Origin: Chitinophaga sp. YR573
GTDB lineage: Bacteria; Bacteroidota; Bacteroidia; Chitinophagales; Chitinophagaceae
Assembly: GCF_900110995.1 (NCBI RefSeq)
Contig: NZ_FOJF01000001.1
Span: 3,632,803-3,696,802, forward strand
Reading direction: 5' to 3'
DNA length: 64,000 nt
Shown piece by piece: positions 61,233 through 64,000 of this stretch; position 1 is the stretch's first letter; the number at the start of each line of letters is the position of its first letter. The notes under the pieces were generated by a model. It worked only from the letters and a program-made list of their open reading frames with translations. It searched no databases and had not been told where the DNA came from. Made by a program: the position numbers and the translations under genes.

Positions 61233-61511
61233 TCAATCTTCCCGAAAGAAATCCAAAGCCAGAGTAAAGCGGCTATTATTTAAAGGTTCCGGTAATGGCT
61301 CAAAAACTACAGATACGGGGACAAAAGTGTAGAATCGAGCTGAAATGCTCTTATTCGCCTGATACATCTTGATGATGTTTTTTTTAGCCTCCTCAGGATC
61401 AGTAGCTTCAATGATTAGAAAGAAAACTGTTTTTGCATTCGGGTATTTACTATCCTCTTTAACATCCATAACATTATATGTAGCATTAATCTTTACTTGA
61501 TAAAGTGGCAT
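61233..61511 (-). CDS. small protein, paralogue pair member 1
   Basis: 92 aa: 'MPLYQVKINATYNVM', 'VFFLIIEATDPEEAKKNII', 'ALDFFRED'. It shares its plan with the next minus-strand gene: N-terminal strand, 'A....A...I.KMY...KS' helix and an end with DFF. Encoded against the packaging genes, so it has its own promoter. Function unknown. Confidence 0.6.
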   Translation of the reverse strand: MPLYQVKINATYNVMDVKEDSKYPNAKTVFFLIIEATDPEEAKKNIIKMYQANKSISARFYTFVPVSVVFEPLPEPLNNSRFTLALDFFRED

Positions 61512-61591
61512 GAATAATCATTTGCTTTAACTAAGATAGTTATAACATCTGAACTGTGTAATACCTGCTGCGATGCTGCCGCAGGCAACTT

Positions 61592-61846
61592 TTAAAGGTC
61601 ATCAAAAAAATCCGGAGCCCAGGTGAGTTGGGTCAGATTCCCCATTACATTTTCAGCAGAAACAGCTTTTAGGCAGTAATAGGGATTGTACAAAGATTTA
61701 CAATCCTTGTACAACTTTTCAATATCAGCCATTGCACTTTTTTCATTATCTGCTGAAATGAGCAATTCAAACTCCGATTTTATTCCGGTTGGAATTAAAT
61801 CCTCGTCCCATGACCAGGCTTCCACCTTTACCAAATAGAACCCCAT
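61592..61846 (-). CDS. small protein, paralogue pair member 2
   Basis: 84 aa: 'MGFYLVKVEAWSWDED', 'FELLISADNEKSAMADIEK', 'LYKDCKSLYNPYYC', 'APDFFDDL'. Paralogous in layout to the gene at 61233. Divergent from the terminase gene, whose start lies 85 bases away. Function unknown. Confidence 0.6.
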   Translation of the reverse strand: MGFYLVKVEAWSWDEDLIPTGIKSEFELLISADNEKSAMADIEKLYKDCKSLYNPYYCLKAVSAENVMGNLTQLTWAPDFFDDL

Positions 61847-61931
61847 TGCTTTATCGATTGAGTTAACGTAATCCTCAACGATATTATAGATTATAAAATT
61901 GTTTGTTATCCCATCCTATCCTATTCCTCCA

Positions 61932-63986
61932 ATGGAAATATACTCGTCTGAATTTTTCCGTAACCTAAAAACATTACCCTCCCCAGACACAAAAGAGTTT
62001 CAGCAACTGGTAGACTGGGAGCTGGAAAAATGTATGGGTGGAGTGAGAATTGCCGGCATCCATATTGGTGGCTGGCTATATTTTCACATCAATCATTGGA
62101 AAATTCGCAGTGACCAGGTAGATAATTATGGCAACATTGTCAGGATTAGTCAACTGCCGGATCTGCGTGATAATGAATGGGAGCGATCTGAAGCCTTTGA
62201 GCGGTGCCGGGAGCTTAAGAAAGGTTACATGGAGATTGGCCTGCGACAGGGAGGGAAAAGTGAATTCGAGGCTTCTATTACCGGTTGGAACGCCTTGTTA
62301 TTTCAGCATACCCAAAATGTAATAGTGGGGGGCAACAAGCCCGATTTGGAGTTGCTTACCGAAAAGCTTGACCATGGACTCCGTAACGTGTGGGCTGGAA
62401 TTGGGATTGGAAAAATCGATAAGGACTGGCGCAAAACCACTGTGAGATTGGGGTACAAAGATAGAGATAATGAACCCCAGGTATGGAGCCATATAATGAT
62501 AAGAAATGCTGACGATGGTTTTAATACGGAAACCTCGGCAGGAACGACGGCCAAAAGTTTCGTCATGGATGAGTGCGGAAAGTACCCTTTCAGCCAGGTG
62601 TTCGAAGCTGCGAAGCCTGCCTTCTTATCTGAGCATGGTTGGCGTTGCATACCGATTTTAGTAGGCACGGGGGGCTCCTTTGACCGTGGAGCCGACGCTG
62701 AGAGGTTCTTTTATAATCCCGACGCAAATAACTTCCTTGGCTTTGATGATCCCCAAACGGGCGTACGCTCTTGCCTGTTTATGCCTGGCACCTACCGGCA
62801 GGACTGCAAATATACCACGACCCTGGATCTGTATTTAAAGAGTAAAGGTATTGAGGTTAGTAACCCAGGAGAGCTTTCCAGTATCACCATTAAGGTATCT
62901 GATAAGGAGAAGGCATTACTGAAAATAAAAGAGGAGCGGGCAGAAAAAGCTAAAGACAGTGATCAGACAGAATATTTAAAGAAGGTAATGTATTACCCAC
63001 TCACGCCGGCTGAGTGTTTTCTTTCTGTTACCAGTAACCAGTTCAATATAGAAGCTGTAAAAAAACAGAAAGAGAAGCTTTCCACCCTAAATATTACCGG
63101 CGTTCCCATAGAGATCTTCCATAATGGGGAAAAACTCACACACAAGTTTACCGATAAGAAACCTGTATCCTCCTTTCCCATAAAAGCACTGGAAAAAAAG
63201 GATGGGTGCATTGTCATGTATGAGGCTCCAGTAAAAAATGCTCCTTTTGGCTTATACGTTGCCGGCATTGACCCATATAAACAGGATAATTCAAAGTATA
63301 GTACCTCTCTGGGAGCCTGTTATATCTACAAACGTATGCACAACATAGCGGGTGATCAGTATCAGAACATGATCGTGGCCCAATATGTTGGCAGGCCCTC
63401 CAGCATTACTGAGTGGAATGAAACTGTTCGAAACCTGATTAAGTATTACAATGCCTATGCTTTAAGTGAGTCGGATGACTACGGGTTTATCCAGTACATG
63501 ATTAATAAATCTGAGAGCATGTTCCTCATGGAACAACCTGAGTGGTTAAAAGATATTGCTCCTAATTCTGCAGTACGCCGTCAATATGGTATTCCTGCCA
63601 CGCCCAAAGTGATTGCCCATATCAACGGATTACTTAAAACCTATACAGAAGAAACGATCAGCAAAGAAGTTGATGATAACGGCCTCGTCACTAAAGAGAT
63701 CCTGGGACTATCCCGTATTCTGGACCCTTTGCTGCTGGAGGAGATGATAAAATATAACCCCGACGGAAACTTTGACCGCATTAGAGCTGCAGCTATTGCT
63801 ATAGCTGTGGCCTCTCACCTGGATGCCAGACATGTAATGCCATCTTCCTCCGATGACCCCAGACTAAAATCCTATTTCTCCCGAAAAAAACAAAGTGAAA
63901 GCGCCCGCAAACTGCTGGGTAGTGACCCTCTCTTTTCCAGCGCAGGTGGCCGTAAGACTGGCACTTTAAGAAAACTGTTATCCTAA
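61932..63986 (+). CDS. terL: phage terminase large subunit
   Basis: 684 aa from the ATG at 61932; a TTG at 61899 would add 11 residues. The ATPase has a variant Walker A ('GLRQGGKSE', Lys109-Ser110) and Walker B 'SFVMDECGK' (Asp213-Glu214). The nuclease shows 'VAGIDPYKQDNS' (Asp447), 'LSESDDYG' (near 515) and 'GNFDRIRAAAIAIAV' (Asp615), the RNase H-like acidic triad. It packages the genome into the prohead. An ATG at 63987 directly after the stop starts the next gene, cut off by the window end and probably portal. Confidence 0.9.
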   Translation: MEIYSSEFFRNLKTLPSPDTKEFQQLVDWELEKCMGGVRIAGIHIGGWLYFHINHWKIRSDQVDNYGNIVRISQLPDLRDNEWERSEAFERCRELKKGYMEIGLRQGGKSEFEASITGWNALLFQHTQNVIVGGNKPDLELLTEKLDHGLRNVWAGIGIGKIDKDWRKTTVRLGYKDRDNEPQVWSHIMIRNADDGFNTETSAGTTAKSFVMDECGKYPFSQVFEAAKPAFLSEHGWRCIPILVGTGGSFDRGADAERFFYNPDANNFLGFDDPQTGVRSCLFMPGTYRQDCKYTTTLDLYLKSKGIEVSNPGELSSITIKVSDKEKALLKIKEERAEKAKDSDQTEYLKKVMYYPLTPAECFLSVTSNQFNIEAVKKQKEKLSTLNITGVPIEIFHNGEKLTHKFTDKKPVSSFPIKALEKKDGCIVMYEAPVKNAPFGLYVAGIDPYKQDNSKYSTSLGACYIYKRMHNIAGDQYQNMIVAQYVGRPSSITEWNETVRNLIKYYNAYALSESDDYGFIQYMINKSESMFLMEQPEWLKDIAPNSAVRRQYGIPATPKVIAHINGLLKTYTEETISKEVDDNGLVTKEILGLSRILDPLLLEEMIKYNPDGNFDRIRAAAIAIAVASHLDARHVMPSSSDDPRLKSYFSRKKQSESARKLLGSDPLFSSAGGRKTGTLRKLLS

Positions 63987-64000
63987 ATGCCCATTATCCT

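Larger units (their letters stand above)
8412..64000. mobile_element. integrated phage-like element (left end; right end beyond window)
   Basis: Boundary evidence is the split tRNA-Gln at 8412-8452. Content evidence is phage-type family B DNA polymerase, many short unknown genes in one strand, HTH regulators, umuDC, dGTPase and a terminase large subunit near the end. No integrase, portal or capsid gene is in the window. The Sus-type block at 41.7-58.9 kb looks like ordinary bacterial cargo; whether it entered with the phage or by a second insertion, or whether two elements are adjacent, cannot be decided here. Confidence 0.6.

Overview
The window looks like a Chitinophagaceae genome (Bacteroidota, most like Chitinophaga). 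The signs are ECF sigma/FecR pairs, SusC/SusD, several TAnnTTTG-type -7 boxes, no dependence on Shine-Dalgarno sites, and a NudK whose closest remembered match is the standard enzyme. No database search was possible; all calls come from reading the sequence and remembered family features.

Chromosome-like left end (1-8411): an ATP-grasp protein, a GT-C-like membrane protein, an ECF sigma - FecR - phosphodiesterase operon, a secreted caspase-fold-like protein with a lipoprotein partner, and NudK. At 8412-8452 lies the 3' half of a tRNA-Gln, cut at the anticodon-stem/loop boundary and followed by its terminator. This is the usual scar of a tyrosine-recombinase element, so I place the left attachment site (attL) of an integrated phage-like element here. 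The right end, integrase and rebuilt tRNA should lie beyond 64000.

Element, left cargo (8.5-13.4 kb): small unknowns, a macro-domain protein and three tandem LolA-like exported paralogues. Replication/early block (13.6-27.9 kb, minus strand): a methyltransferase-like protein without its catalytic motif, a family B DNA polymerase with a clamp-binding tail, and about 22 small genes, including two SAM-fold paralogues and one with an RNA polymerase alpha-CTD-like end. Hairpins with loops of about 14-60 nt and U-rich tails punctuate it. Regulatory/SOS block (28.3-36 kb, mixed strands): dGTPase, SHOCT protein, an ECF sigma factor with a caspase/CHAT-like protein, two HTH regulators (one behind 28-bp-spaced repeats) and umuDC.

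Cargo block (37-58.9 kb): two ECF sigma/FecR pairs bracket small unknown genes, an AraC regulator, five tandem exported cysteine peptides, and a nutrient-uptake locus (SusC with STN domain, SusD, GH2-TPR fusion, S9 peptidase, AraC regulator). Both FecR genes are followed by the same ~50-bp sequence, probably the ECF-dependent promoter. Packaging block (59.9 kb to end): small phage-like genes and a terminase large subunit; portal and structural genes should follow.

The unusual picture is a temperate-phage-like element with a complete Sus-type uptake and peptide locus between its replication and packaging modules, plus a possible protease-sigma signalling pair.
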